A stretch of DNA of 16,854 nt from Clostridia bacterium (GCA_900754285.1 CAAECB010000078.1:1-16854); one strand, 5' to 3'; counted from the first letter of the stretch, positions 1 to 8,014 are shown. Translations and numbers: made by a program. Notes: generated by a model from the sequence alone, not told the origin.

Positions 1-4
1 AAAA

Positions 5-90
5 ATTAATATATGTATATGGTTTAATAATTTTCTCGGTTCAATACACAATCACATTCGAAAATTATTTTACCATATACATATATTAAT
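5..90. repeat. Long AT-rich inverted repeat (hairpin)
   Basis: Positions 5-23 and 72-90 are perfect 19-base reverse complements. Inside them, 26-34 and 61-69 form a further perfect 9-base pairing, separated from the outer stem only by a TT/TT mismatch. This leaves a loop of about 26 bases (35-60) that is less AT-rich than its surroundings. The structure begins directly after the stop codon of the cvpA-like gene, so it could end that transcript, although it lacks a GC-rich stem base and a clear T-run. It could also be a small palindromic repeat element or a structured RNA. The pairing is certain; the role is unknown. Confidence 0.6.
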
Positions 91-91
91 T

Positions 92-652
92 CTATTTTAC
101 TAATAATTCAATTATATTTTTGTTATACATTTCTTTTGCTATAAATGATTTTTGTACTTCTGAATTTACTGTATTTTGTGGATTTACTTGTCCTGCAAAA
201 TTTACAATTAACAATGCTACATATATTATTAGTAAGCCTCGTATTGCTCCATATATTAAGCCTCCTGCTTTGTTAAACTGATTTAATATTGGCAATTTTG
301 CTATTAAATCTGCAAGTGCTGTTACAAATCTTAGTGCTATTTTTGCTAATATGTATAATGCTATCATTACTACTGCTCTTATTACATTATATGATAAATC
401 TTGTGCTACTTCTGGTGCTATTTGTTCTGCTATTTCATTTGTTTTTGATTTTTCTATTATTTGTTGTTCTATATTTTCATCTATATTTGTTGTGTTTATT
501 ACTATATTTGTTATTGGTCTATACAAAATTAGTGATATTGCTATTGCTATTATTCCTGCACATAGTCCTATTCCTAATTTTACTAATCCTTTTTTATATC
601 CTAAAAATATTGATAATGCCATTATTGCTATTATTATAATATCTACTATCAT
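92..652 (-). CDS. cvpA: CvpA family membrane protein
   Basis: The 186-residue protein fits the CvpA family (named for colicin V production) in length and layout. Hydrophobic segments lie near residues 2-18, 24-44, 88-112 and 131-154, with a short charged stretch between the second and third. The C-terminal half carries the family-type run NKAGGLIYGAIRGLL at about 127-141. CvpA proteins sit in the inner membrane; their biochemical role is poorly defined and is linked to envelope homeostasis and, in E. coli, colicin V export. The ATG start has an AAAGGA-type ribosome site very close to it. It lies 65 bases after the DUF5711-like gene on the same strand and probably shares its transcript. The family call is firm; the function in this organism is not. 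Confidence 0.8.
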   Translation of the reverse strand: MIVDIIIIAIMALSIFLGYKKGLVKLGIGLCAGIIAIAISLILYRPITNIVINTTNIDENIEQQIIEKSKTNEIAEQIAPEVAQDLSYNVIRAVVMIALYILAKIALRFVTALADLIAKLPILNQFNKAGGLIYGAIRGLLIIYVALLIVNFAGQVNPQNTVNSEVQKSFIAKEMYNKNIIELLVK

Positions 653-662
653 TTCCTTTGTT

Positions 663-685
663 GTATGATATTTTATATATCATAC
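663..685. repeat. Intercistronic 9-bp hairpin before cvpA
   Basis: GTATGATAT at 663-671 and ATATCATAC at 677-685 are perfect inverted repeats around a five-base loop. They fall between the DUF5711-like gene and cvpA, ten bases before the cvpA start. On the minus strand an AAGGGAG purine run precedes an ATG inside this hairpin that would open a 29-codon overlapping frame. The hairpin could affect cvpA translation or RNA stability, or it could be chance in AT-rich DNA. Confidence 0.35.
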
Positions 686-717
686 TCTCCCTTCTTTTTA
701 TTTTGGCTATTGAATTT

Positions 718-1899
718 TTATAGATTTATTATCTCTATTCTGTCTCTATAGATAATTCCTGCCATATTACTTGATAATGTAATGTTTGTAATTTCTTGTG
801 TTGCTTTATATCTTTTTGCTAGCCATCCTCCTGTATTTATGAATTCTATTTCTGTTCCTAAGTTTAGTGCTATTATATTGTCTGATGTATAGATTTCTTT
901 TGTTACTGCTTTTGCTGTATATGTTGAGGTGTTTTTATTTTCTGTACTTATTATTGTTACTACAGAGTCTGCTGAAAATAGGTCTGATGTTTTTTCTTCT
1001 ATTTCTGCTACATTATTTGCTAATTCTATAGTTTGAAATGTTGTTTTTTTGCTCTCATTATTGAATAATTCTTCTTTACTTCCGTCTAATGCAAATTCTA
1101 CTATTTTGTCTTTTGACATACATATTAATTTTTCTTTATCTTGATATTTTATGTTTGTTATTAATTCATTATTTTCAAATTCATATGTTGCGACTTTTGA
1201 GTTTTGTGCATCTGTTTTTGCTTTTTCTACAGAGAATACTTCTATTTGTGATTTTACATTTATTCCTGATGCATCTATTTCTGTTATTGCTAAATATTTG
1301 TTATCACTTGAAATGGCTATATCTGATACTCTCATTGTTGATAAGAATTTATTAAATAGTGGCTCTCCTTTTTCGTCATATACTGCTATTACTGTCTTAT
1401 AGCTTGTATCTACTAATGTTAGTGCTACATATCCATTTTTGCTTACATGAATTTGTGATATGTTTCCTTCTACTGTTTTTTCCCATGCTATTTCTTTATC
1501 TGTTATGCAATAAACCTTTTTTCCTTTATTTTCTGCTATTGCTAAATATCTATTACTTGATGCAAATATTGGATTTGATATTTCTACTTGTAAACTTTTT
1601 TCTTCTTTTGCTGTGCTTCCATATATCTTAAATTCATTTTTGCTTAATATTCCTATATATTGGTTATATGCATATATTTGTGGATTGTCTTCTTCTTTTA
1701 TGCTTATTGTTGCTAATCTGTCTTGATTTACTTCTTTTCTTAGTATTTGTGTGTCAAACCATTCTCTAAAATTCTCATTTTTTCTATATATTATCATTAT
1801 TGTTATTGATGATATTATTATTATTGCTATTATTATGCTTATTACTATTCTTTTTTTGTTTATTTTTTTGGTTTCCGGCTCTTTCCAAAAATCTTTCAA
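718..1899 (-). CDS. DUF5711-like membrane-anchored beta-propeller-type protein
   Basis: The protein has 393 residues. It has a short charged cytoplasmic N-terminus, one transmembrane helix at about 19-39, then a large extracytoplasmic domain. That domain contains repeated beta-rich blocks of WD/PQQ-propeller character, for example IFASSNRYLAIAENKGKKVY and DIAISSDNKYLAITEID. This architecture and the neighbouring cvpA match the uncharacterised clostridial family DUF5711. The start is TTG at 1897-1899, chosen because GGAAGGAAG lies about 8 bases upstream. A promoter at 1944-1972 serves it, and cvpA follows 65 bases downstream, so the pair is probably an operon with a shared envelope function. 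No enzymatic motif is visible. The family assignment is from memory of its layout and is moderately secure. Confidence 0.65.
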   Translation of the reverse strand: MKDFWKEPETKKINKKRIVISIIIAIIIISSITIMIIYRKNENFREWFDTQILRKEVNQDRLATISIKEEDNPQIYAYNQYIGILSKNEFKIYGSTAKEEKSLQVEISNPIFASSNRYLAIAENKGKKVYCITDKEIAWEKTVEGNISQIHVSKNGYVALTLVDTSYKTVIAVYDEKGEPLFNKFLSTMRVSDIAISSDNKYLAITEIDASGINVKSQIEVFSVEKAKTDAQNSKVATYEFENNELITNIKYQDKEKLICMSKDKIVEFALDGSKEELFNNESKKTTFQTIELANNVAEIEEKTSDLFSADSVVTIISTENKNTSTYTAKAVTKEIYTSDNIIALNLGTEIEFINTGGWLAKRYKATQEITNITLSSNMAGIIYRDRIEIINL

Positions 1900-1943
1900 T
1901 GTTTTCTCTTCCTTCCTTATTTTGTTTTTCTTTTGATGTTTTT

Positions 1944-1972
1944 ATTTTACTATAAATTGTTTAAAATATCAA
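1944..1972 (-). promoter_or_regulatory. Promoter of the DUF5711-cvpA operon
   Basis: Read on the minus strand, TTGATA (1967-1972) and TAAAAT (1944-1949) are separated by exactly 17 bases, a good vegetative sigma match. The distance to the TTG start is about 45 bases. Nothing else of note is seen between 1900 and 2018. Confidence 0.55.
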
Positions 1973-2018
1973 TGTTTTTTCTTTAAGAATTTATGACTAT
2001 TAAATGGTTCTTTTATGA

Positions 2019-3053
2019 TTATTTTTTATCTTTTTCTTTTATGCTAATAAGTATTATTTGTAAAATCCCTATATATCCAAATATTGGATACAAAAGCTGT
2101 ATTAGTGCTGAGAATCCTATTTGAGATATTGGTATTGAACTTATACATATTAAATATAAGATTATTTTTTTGTTATTTTGTTTTTTTACATTTTGCATTA
2201 ATCCTGCTATTAGTGAAATTGCTGTTGTTAGTATTGATGTTAATATTACTATTCCATATGCTATTTTTAATTTTGGTAATTGGGTATTTATAACATATGA
2301 TACTGGCATTTCCAAATTTCTTATATTTACATCTATTTTCAGCATTGATACAAATATTGATGTTGCTAAAATAAATGTTGTTAGTATTATAATTATTGCA
2401 GTTTTTGATATTTCTTTTTTAGTAATTATTTTATTTATACTTATCAATACTGGTATTAAAAGTATGCTATTGTAACTTGCATATATTGCCCCACTTACTA
2501 GCCAGTTGCTTCCTTTTACGATTTCCATTTCATTTATTTTGTTTATTATGTTTGTTGAACTTAAGGTATATATTCCTATTATTATTATAAATAATATTAA
2601 GATTGGTACTATTGCTTCACTGACTTTTACTATTCCTTTTGTTTCTTTTGACATTATTATTATACATATTATTGCTAATATTGAGCTTCCTATTATTTGT
2701 GGTATTTCTATTGTTTCTGCAAGATATCCGCCAAATCCTGCTATCATTATATAAAATGTTATTAAGATAAATGTATTTATTATTGTGTTTATTATTTCTA
2801 GTATTTTTTCTTTTCTGTTTTTTTCTGGTATTATATTTTTTAAGAATTCTTTATATGTTGTTATTTGTTTTTCTTTTATTATTACTATTGTTTTGTAAAT
2901 TATAATTCCTAGTAATATGCTTGATACTATTATTCCTAATATTCCTTTTTTTCCATACGAAAAAAAGAACAAGTAAATTTCTTGTCCTGATGCAAATCCT
3001 GCTCCTATTAATGCTCCTATTATTACTAGTGCTATTTTTATACAGTTTTTCAT
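2019..3053 (-). CDS. YkvI-like (COG3949) multi-pass membrane transporter
   Basis: The protein has 344 residues and is almost entirely hydrophobic, with roughly ten predicted transmembrane helices. The N-terminus IIGALIGAGFASGQEIYLFF is the hallmark of the YkvI/COG3949 family: a broken first helix rich in glycine followed by GQE, as in APC/LeuT-fold transporters. The family is believed to be a secondary transporter in the cytoplasmic membrane; its substrate is unknown. The ATG start is supported by AAAGGAGG five bases upstream, one of the best ribosome sites in the window. It is transcribed away from the ABC operon and separated from it by a terminator at 3119-3152, so it probably has its own promoter. 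I see no clear terminator before the DUF5711 promoter. Confidence 0.75.
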   Translation of the reverse strand: MKNCIKIALVIIGALIGAGFASGQEIYLFFFSYGKKGILGIIVSSILLGIIIYKTIVIIKEKQITTYKEFLKNIIPEKNRKEKILEIINTIINTFILITFYIMIAGFGGYLAETIEIPQIIGSSILAIICIIIMSKETKGIVKVSEAIVPILILFIIIIGIYTLSSTNIINKINEMEIVKGSNWLVSGAIYASYNSILLIPVLISINKIITKKEISKTAIIIILTTFILATSIFVSMLKIDVNIRNLEMPVSYVINTQLPKLKIAYGIVILTSILTTAISLIAGLMQNVKKQNNKKIILYLICISSIPISQIGFSALIQLLYPIFGYIGILQIILISIKEKDKK

Positions 3054-3063
3054 GAATTCCTCC

Positions 3064-3118
3064 TTTTATGCAAATTTCGCGTGCGAACAAAGACGCGGAC
3101 TTTAAAATATTCTAATAC
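3064..3118 (-). promoter_or_regulatory. 5' leader of the ykvI-like gene with a GC-rich patch
   Basis: This is the untranslated stretch before the ykvI-like gene. About 25 bases (3077-3101) are strikingly GC-rich for this genome and contain CGCGT/ACGCG inverted repeats plus the near-palindrome TTCGCGTGCGAA. These could be a regulator site or a small RNA hairpin. I could not identify a known riboswitch, and no convincing -35/-10 pair is visible, only a weak TAGAAT. Confidence 0.3.
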
Positions 3119-3152
3119 AAAAAGACCCCATTAAATTATATGAGGTCTTTTT
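3119..3152. terminator. Bidirectional intrinsic terminator
   Basis: AAAAAGACC (3119-3127) pairs with GGTCTTTTT (3144-3152); inner CAT/ATG pairs extend the stem after one mismatch. A- and T-runs on both flanks allow function in either direction. It most likely ends the ABC operon transcript and insulates the ykvI-like gene. Confidence 0.75.
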
Positions 3153-3196
3153 ATTATAAATTCATGTTTTATATTCATGTAAAAATCTTTAATGTT

Positions 3197-4810
3197 TTAT
3201 TTTTTTCTTCTTCTTATTGTCCATACAACTATTCCAGCTACTATTATTACAACTGGTACTGCAAATATTATTGCTAGTATTATTCTATTTTCTGTTTCTG
3301 TTGCTGTATATGTTACTGTTCCTGTGCTCTTTCTTGCTGTGATGTCTTCTTCTCTATTTACTAGATATGAGATTGAGTTTAATGCTAAATCTTTGTTTTG
3401 TCTATATTGGATAACTGGTGCTTGTGTACTTGATGTTAATGCCATATCTGATATAAAATAGTTTTCTCCATATATTATTAGTTTTGATGTTTTTGCTTTT
3501 TCTCCTGTTTCTTCATTTGCTTCTGATAATGTTTTTGTCATCATTGCTCCTACTGTAAATGTGTTTACTTCATCATCTGCTTCTGCTGTGTCTTGTGAGT
3601 TTGAGAAGTTTGTTCTGAAATAACTTTTGCTACTTGTTGTTAATAATGGTGTTTCTTCAACTTTTAATTCTGATAATTTATCAGATTCCATTACATTTAT
3701 TTTTGTTGCATTTACAAATATTACTCCTTCTGAATTTACTAATTTTTTAGTTACATCTGTACTTTGTATTTCTGGTAATATTAAATCTGGTTGTCCTGAT
3801 AACATTTTGCTTGTGTCTGTTTCTCTTATTATTCCTAAGCTAAATGGGCTTATTCCATACATTTCTAATATTTTATTTACATTTGGCATTTCTGTGCTTT
3901 GTGCTGTTGCTGCTTGGAACCATAAAATATTTTTTCCTGCATTTATATAGTCTATTATTGCATTTGTTGCTATTTCGTCAAAGTCTTGTGATGGCATTGT
4001 TATTACTAATGTGTCACAATCGTCTGGAATTTTTCCTGTTGTTAATACATCTACTGTTTCTACATCATAGATTTCGTTTTCTAAGTATGCATTAAAGTAT
4101 TGCAATCCACTACTTAGTGATAATTTTGAGTATCCTGATAAGAAATATACTTTTGGTATATAGTCTGTTGATACTGTTTGTATTGCTGATGTCAATCTTT
4201 CTTCTGCTATACTTATGCTTTCATATGTTGTTGAATCATATGTTACTAAGTCTTGTGATGATAATATTTTATATTTTTCTCCGCATTCTGCTATTATTGC
4301 TGTTGTTCCACTTTCTATTCCATATTTTTGTACTAAATCTGGTCTGTCATTTGCTTTTACTGCTTCTACTTTTATATGTTCATTTACTTTATTGTATTGT
4401 TTTGCTAGGTCTAGTGTTGAATCATCATCACTGTATTCTACAAAATATAAGTTAATGTCTTTTTGGATGTCTTTTACCTTGTCTTTACTTGCTTGTGTTA
4501 ATGTGAATAGTTTTTCTTTACTAAAGTCTAATGGTGTAATTTCTGCTTTTTGCATTCCTATATTTATTCCAAAGAATATTGCTAATATTATTAATACTAA
4601 TATTAATGTTTTTGTTCCATTTATTAACCATTTTTTCTTTATTATTTCTATAAATTTGTTTGGCTTTTTGTCTTTTTTTTCTTTATTCTTTTCTTTTACT
4701 GGCTTGTTATTTTTTTTGCTATCTTTTGTTTTATTTTTTTCTACTGTTTTGTTGTTTTTTTGTTCTTTTATTTTTTTATCTTTCTTTTCTTTTTGCTCTT
4801 TATTTTCCAA
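3197..4810 (-). CDS. GldG-like ABC-system auxiliary protein
   Basis: The protein has 537 residues. Residues 1-60 are an extreme lysine-rich, disordered tail. A transmembrane helix follows at about 67-86, then a large extracytoplasmic domain beginning with the DFSKEKLFTLTQASKD stretch typical of GldG/ABC_transp_aux (PF09822) proteins. A second helix near 511-531 ends in RRRKK. Such proteins act with a GldA/GldF-type ATPase and permease. In Bacteroidetes they are linked to gliding; elsewhere the transported substrate is unknown. The start is TTG at 4808-4810 with AAGGAGGG seven bases upstream. The gene lies 13 bases after the permease in the same operon and is followed by the terminator at 3119-3152. 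Gliding is not implied here. The length of the polylysine tail is the odd feature. Confidence 0.75.
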   Translation of the reverse strand: MENKEQKEKKDKKIKEQKNNKTVEKNKTKDSKKNNKPVKEKNKEKKDKKPNKFIEIIKKKWLINGTKTLILVLIILAIFFGINIGMQKAEITPLDFSKEKLFTLTQASKDKVKDIQKDINLYFVEYSDDDSTLDLAKQYNKVNEHIKVEAVKANDRPDLVQKYGIESGTTAIIAECGEKYKILSSQDLVTYDSTTYESISIAEERLTSAIQTVSTDYIPKVYFLSGYSKLSLSSGLQYFNAYLENEIYDVETVDVLTTGKIPDDCDTLVITMPSQDFDEIATNAIIDYINAGKNILWFQAATAQSTEMPNVNKILEMYGISPFSLGIIRETDTSKMLSGQPDLILPEIQSTDVTKKLVNSEGVIFVNATKINVMESDKLSELKVEETPLLTTSSKSYFRTNFSNSQDTAEADDEVNTFTVGAMMTKTLSEANEETGEKAKTSKLIIYGENYFISDMALTSSTQAPVIQYRQNKDLALNSISYLVNREEDITARKSTGTVTYTATETENRIILAIIFAVPVVIIVAGIVVWTIRRRKK

Positions 4811-4823
4811 AACTTTTCCCTCC

Positions 4824-5510
4824 TTATTTTACGCTTTTTCTTCTTTGCATTAATGTTATTGTTAATATTATGCTTGTTATTGCTGATGTTACAAATGTTA
4901 CTGTGTCTGCTATATCTATTTCTCCTTGTGTGTATTTATATAACATGTTTACAAATGATAATCCACTTAAATTTGTGTTAAAGTCTGGTAATACCCATGT
5001 TATTATGAAAAATGCTATTGATATTATTGCTGCTATTATTTGATTTTCTGTTATACTTGATGCTAAGATTCCAAATGCTATGTATGTCATGCAGAATAGT
5101 AAAAATCCAAACATTGTTACTAGTGCTGTTTGTACATGTGGTGCTCCAAAGTGGCTTGTTATTGCAAAGTACATAAAGCTGATTAATTCTGTTATTATTA
5201 CTACTACTGCTGCTGATATAAATTTTCCTAATACTATTTTTGTTATACTAAGTGGTGATGTTAATAACAATTGTTCTGTTCCTGATTTTCTTTCTTCTGC
5301 AAATGAGCGCATTGTTAATAATGGTATTATTACTGCTAAAACTATTATTGTTGGTAATGAATAATATATACGTTCTAAGTTTACACTTCCTGCTCCTATT
5401 ACACTAAAGTAAAATGATATACTTAGTGCTACTAGGAATACTCCTATAAATATGTATCCTATTGGTGTTGTGAAATATGATTTTAACTCTTTTTTTATGA
5501 CTGCCCACAT
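4824..5510 (-). CDS. ABC transporter permease (GldF/ABC-2 type)
   Basis: The 228-residue protein starts MWAVIKKELKSYFTTPIGYI, the standard opening of ABC-2/GldF-type permeases: an amphipathic interface helix, then the first membrane segment. About six hydrophobic segments follow. The cytoplasmic motif RSFAEERKSGTEQLLLTSPL at about 68-87 is the coupling region of this class. It would form the membrane channel for the ATPase encoded upstream. The ATG start lies three bases past the ATPase stop codon, and its ribosome site GGAGG sits within the end of that gene, indicating translational coupling. Substrate unknown. Confidence 0.85.
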   Translation of the reverse strand: MWAVIKKELKSYFTTPIGYIFIGVFLVALSISFYFSVIGAGSVNLERIYYSLPTIIVLAVIIPLLTMRSFAEERKSGTEQLLLTSPLSITKIVLGKFISAAVVVIITELISFMYFAITSHFGAPHVQTALVTMFGFLLFCMTYIAFGILASSITENQIIAAIISIAFFIITWVLPDFNTNLSGLSFVNMLYKYTQGEIDIADTVTFVTSAITSIILTITLMQRRKSVK

Positions 5511-5513
5511 GGC

Positions 5514-6452
5514 TTAATTACCTCCTTCTATTAGCTTCATAAATGCGTCTTCTAGTGTTGTATCTGCTTTTTTCATTTCGAATATTGTTATGTTTTCTTT
5601 TGCTAGTTCTTGAAATAATATTTTTCTTAAATCTGCATCTTTTTCTGATTCTATTAAATATTTTTTGGTTTTGTCTTCGTTTTCTTTTACTAACTCTATT
5701 TTACTTATTTCTTTTATTTTTTTTGCAACTTCTTCTATTTTGTTTTCTAAGTCTTCTACTGTTACATATATATCATTTTTGTTTGCAACCTTGTTCTCTA
5801 AGTTTTCTGGTGTGTCAACTGCTATTATTTTTCCTTTATTTATTATTATTACTTTTTGGCATATTTGACTTACTTCTGATAATATGTGTGAACTTAGTAT
5901 TATTGTATGTGTTTTTCCTAATTCTTTTATTAGATTTCTTATTTCTGTTATTTGCTTTGGATCAAGTCCTACTGTTGGTTCATCTAATATTAGTATTTTT
6001 GGTTCTCCTACTAATGCTCCTGCCATACTTACTCTTTGTTTGTATCCTCTTGATAGATTTCTTGTTAATTTCTTTTCTACATCTTTTAGTCCTGTTTCTT
6101 CTATTATTTTTTCTACTTTTTCTTTTCTTGTTTTTCTATCTACTTTTTTGATTTCTGCCATATATGTTACAAATTCTTTTACTGTCATGTCTGTATATAA
6201 TGGCACTCCTTCTGGCATATATCCTATTTCTTTTTTTGCTTTTTTTGGTTTCTTGCTTATGTCGTATCCGTCTATTATGATTGTTCCTTCTGTTGGCTCT
6301 ATATATCCTGTTATCATGTTCATTGTTGTACTTTTTCCTGCTCCATTTGGCCCTAATAACCCTATTATTTCTCCGTCATTTATTGTGAAGCTGATTTTGT
6401 CTACGGCTACAACTTTTCCGTATTTTTTTGTTAAATTTTTAACCTCTATCAC
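5514..6452 (-). CDS. ABC transporter ATP-binding protein (GldA-like)
   Basis: The 312-residue nucleotide-binding subunit has Walker A GPNGAGKS (34-41), signature LSRGYKQR (133-140), Walker B ILILDEP (153-159, catalytic E158) and switch His189. The usual Q-loop glutamine is replaced in YMPEG (78-82), as is common in the GldA/CcmA-type branch. A C-terminal extension of about 90 residues follows. The LSRGYKQR signature also fits this branch. The start is GTG at 6450-6452, chosen because AAGGAGG lies eight bases upstream. It is the first gene of a three-gene operon whose promoter is at 6504-6532. Energising an exporter-type complex is the likely role; the substrate cannot be read from the sequence. 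Confidence 0.88.
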   Translation of the reverse strand: MIEVKNLTKKYGKVVAVDKISFTINDGEIIGLLGPNGAGKSTTMNMITGYIEPTEGTIIIDGYDISKKPKKAKKEIGYMPEGVPLYTDMTVKEFVTYMAEIKKVDRKTRKEKVEKIIEETGLKDVEKKLTRNLSRGYKQRVSMAGALVGEPKILILDEPTVGLDPKQITEIRNLIKELGKTHTIILSSHILSEVSQICQKVIIINKGKIIAVDTPENLENKVANKNDIYVTVEDLENKIEEVAKKIKEISKIELVKENEDKTKKYLIESEKDADLRKILFQELAKENITIFEMKKADTTLEDAFMKLIEGGN

Positions 6453-6503
6453 GGTTACTTCCTCCTTCTTTTGGATTTTTCTTGTTTTCCTTATTTCCCT
6501 AGT

Positions 6504-6532
6504 ATAATATCATTTTATATCTTACTTGTAAA
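6504..6532 (-). promoter_or_regulatory. Promoter of the ABC operon
   Basis: On the minus strand, TTTACA (6527-6532) and TATTAT (6504-6509) are separated by 17 bases. It lies about 50 bases before the GTG start of the ATPase gene and is divergent from the tRNA promoter. Confidence 0.6.
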
Positions 6533-6599
6533 GCATTTCACAAAAAATTCACATTTGATGGTATATATACAAATTTTTGAATTTTTTTACTATTTTTTA

Positions 6600-6628
6600 T
6601 TGACAGCTGTACTTTTTTGTGTTATTAT
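6600..6628 (+). promoter_or_regulatory. Promoter of tRNA-Arg
   Basis: Consensus TTGACA (6600-6605) and TATTAT (6623-6628) with a 17-base spacer place the start of transcription about 12 bases before the tRNA. Confidence 0.75.
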
Positions 6629-6646
6629 AAATATTGTTCAGGTTAT

Positions 6647-6723
6647 GGGTCAATAGCTCAGTTGGATAGAGCACACGCCTTCTAAGCGTGGGGTCGGGGG
6701 TTCGAACCCCTCTTGGCCCACCA
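6647..6723 (+). tRNA. tRNA-Arg (anticodon UCU)
   Basis: The full cloverleaf is visible. The acceptor GGGTCAA pairs with TTGGCCC. The D-arm is GCTC/GAGC, and the anticodon stem CACGC/GCGTG encloses the loop CTTCTAA (anticodon TCT). The T-arm has TTCGAAC between GGGG and CCCC. The 3' ACCA is encoded. It decodes AGA, a major arginine codon in AT-rich genomes. It stands alone, with its own promoter and terminator. A tyrosine integrase lies just downstream, so its 3' end is a probable phage or element attachment site. Confidence 0.97.
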
Positions 6724-6730
6724 GAATTAT

Positions 6731-6775
6731 AAAACCATACAAATATTGAAATATCAATATTTATATGGTTTTTTT
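6731..6775. terminator. Terminator after tRNA-Arg, shared with int
   Basis: AAAACCATA (6731-6739) pairs with TATGGTTTT (6764-6772), and after one mismatch AAATATTGA (6741-6749) pairs with TCAATATTT (6754-6762), leaving a four-base loop. A T-run follows on the plus strand. The opposite strand also ends in a short T-run, so it may stop the integrase transcript too. Confidence 0.8.
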
Positions 6776-6807
6776 GTATAATAATGTAATAGTAATTTTC
6801 TTTTTTT

Positions 6808-7725
6808 CTATAGTTTGTCTATAAATTTCTTTTTTATTTTAAATGATGAGTGTACATAGATTCCTAGTGTAACACTTACATTTGAGTGTCCTAAAATTTC
6901 GCTTAAAGATTTTACATCCATTCCTACTCGTATACATCTTGTTGCAAACGTATGACGTATGCAGTGAAATTTTTTGTATGGAATATGGCATTCTTTTAAT
7001 ATTTTGTTATAAGTGTATCTATATCCTGTTGGCTCTATTGGTCTTTCTTTTAATCCTGATAGTATAAATGTGTCTTTTTTGTATTGTTTTGAGATTTCTT
7101 TTAGTTTTTTGTATAATATTGGGGCTATTGGTATTTCTCTTACTGAATTCTTTGTTTTAGGTGAGGTAATTACAAGTTTTGAATTTTTTTTGCTCATGTA
7201 TATTCTTTGTACTGTATGTCTAATTCTTATTTTTTTGCTTTCAAAATCTATATCTGACCATTTCAGTGCACATACCTCTCCTATTCTTAATCCTGTGTAC
7301 ATACTTATTAATATTCCTAGATTCATTATGTTATCTGAGTCTAATATGTACTCTTCTATCTTTTTTCGTTCTCTTTCATTAAATACTTCTGCTTCTTTTG
7401 TAGTTGTTAATGGTGTTGATACTAAATCTAATTTGAAATCCATATTGTATTTTCTTTCTGCATATTTTAATATGGATTTTAGCACTGTTATTATGTCTTT
7501 TACTGTTTTACTTGATAATTTAAATTGTAATTCTTCTACATATCTATTTAGATTTATATTGGCTATTTCTTTTAAGTTTCTCTCTCCAAAATCTTTTTTC
7601 AAATAATTTGTAATTTTTAGTTTGTAATTTGCATATGTTGATTCTTTTATTCGCATTTTTTTATATTCCAACCATTCATCACATACTACATTAAATTTTT
7701 GTCTTTTTCCTATTAATAGTTCCAT
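6808..7725 (-). CDS. int: Tyrosine recombinase / integrase
   Basis: The 305-residue site-specific recombinase has an N-terminal SAM-like core-binding domain (about 12-95) and a C-terminal catalytic domain. The complete catalytic set can be read: Arg147 (TGLRIGE), Lys190, His254 and Arg257 (HCIRH), His280 (LGHS) and the nucleophile Tyr290 (IYVHS). All are present, so the enzyme appears intact. Lacking an arm-binding domain of full length, it is somewhat shorter than the roughly 380-residue Tn916/phage type. The ATG has AGAGGT upstream, inside the end of the preceding small ORF. Its position 85 bases from tRNA-Arg, pointing at it, suggests integration into that tRNA. Confidence 0.92.
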   Translation of the reverse strand: MELLIGKRQKFNVVCDEWLEYKKMRIKESTYANYKLKITNYLKKDFGERNLKEIANINLNRYVEELQFKLSSKTVKDIITVLKSILKYAERKYNMDFKLDLVSTPLTTTKEAEVFNERERKKIEEYILDSDNIMNLGILISMYTGLRIGEVCALKWSDIDFESKKIRIRHTVQRIYMSKKNSKLVITSPKTKNSVREIPIAPILYKKLKEISKQYKKDTFILSGLKERPIEPTGYRYTYNKILKECHIPYKKFHCIRHTFATRCIRVGMDVKSLSEILGHSNVSVTLGIYVHSSFKIKKKFIDKL

Positions 7726-7729
7726 TTTT

Positions 7730-7972
7730 TTACCTCTTTTCTTTTTTTACTCTTATATAATATACTACCATATCTTTACCAATTGGAACTAATTTATAGT
7801 TAGTGTTTTGACCAATTTTATGTAAAATTAGCCTCTTTTTTTTTATGTTTTTTCTTGCTGTGAATAACTTTTTTATTTCGTGTAATACTAATAGTATGAA
7901 TTTGTTTTTTGTGGATTTTGTCGGTTTTTGTCGAATTTGGGTGGGTTTGCTCGGTCTTTTACCATTTGGCAA
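7730..7972 (-). CDS. Small basic protein upstream of int (unknown)
   Basis: An 80-residue, very basic reading frame whose stop lies four bases before the integrase start and contains its ribosome site. That tight spacing is the main argument that it is translated. The only usable start is TTG at 7970-7972, with a weak GGGA upstream, because an in-frame stop lies two codons earlier. The N-terminus has a Lys/Pro/Thr-rich stretch with a repeated QKPTK-like pattern; the C-terminus looks beta-rich (YKLVPIGKDMVVYYIRV). Its position is that of an excisionase in similar elements, but I do not recognise the family. It may not be a gene. Confidence 0.4.
   Translation of the reverse strand: MPNGKRPSKPTQIRQKPTKSTKNKFILLVLHEIKKLFTARKNIKKKRLILHKIGQNTNYKLVPIGKDMVVYYIRVKKEKR
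7916..7954. repeat. Helically phased short repeats between int and the XRE gene
   Basis: TTTTGTCG occurs at 7916-7923 and again at 7926-7933, ten bases apart. A related GTTTGCTCGG lies at 7945-7954, another two turns along. The G-rich patch is unusual here. Such phased sites next to an integrase can be binding sites for integrase, excisionase or repressor. They also lie within the small ORF, so the repeat may simply reflect its Lys-Pro-Thr repeats. Confidence 0.3.
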
Positions 7973-8014
7973 TTTTCATATTCCCAGTTTGTTCTATATT
8001 TACTTATAAATTGT

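Noticed and set aside
289..668. Plus-strand hydrophobic reading frames across the cvpA gene
   Set aside because: They are Leu/Ile/Phe-rich mirror images of the minus-strand coding region, with no ribosome site. The same holds for similar frames over the ABC operon and the aminopeptidase.
2851..3090. 79-residue minus-strand frame overlapping the ykvI-like start
   Set aside because: It overlaps the transporter in another frame and translates its ribosome site; the ykvI-like frame has a clear start and family match.
3064..3118. Guanidine (mini-ykkC) or other known riboswitch in the ykvI-like leader
   Set aside because: The tandem ACGR-loop hairpins needed are not present; only short CG-rich inverted repeats are seen.
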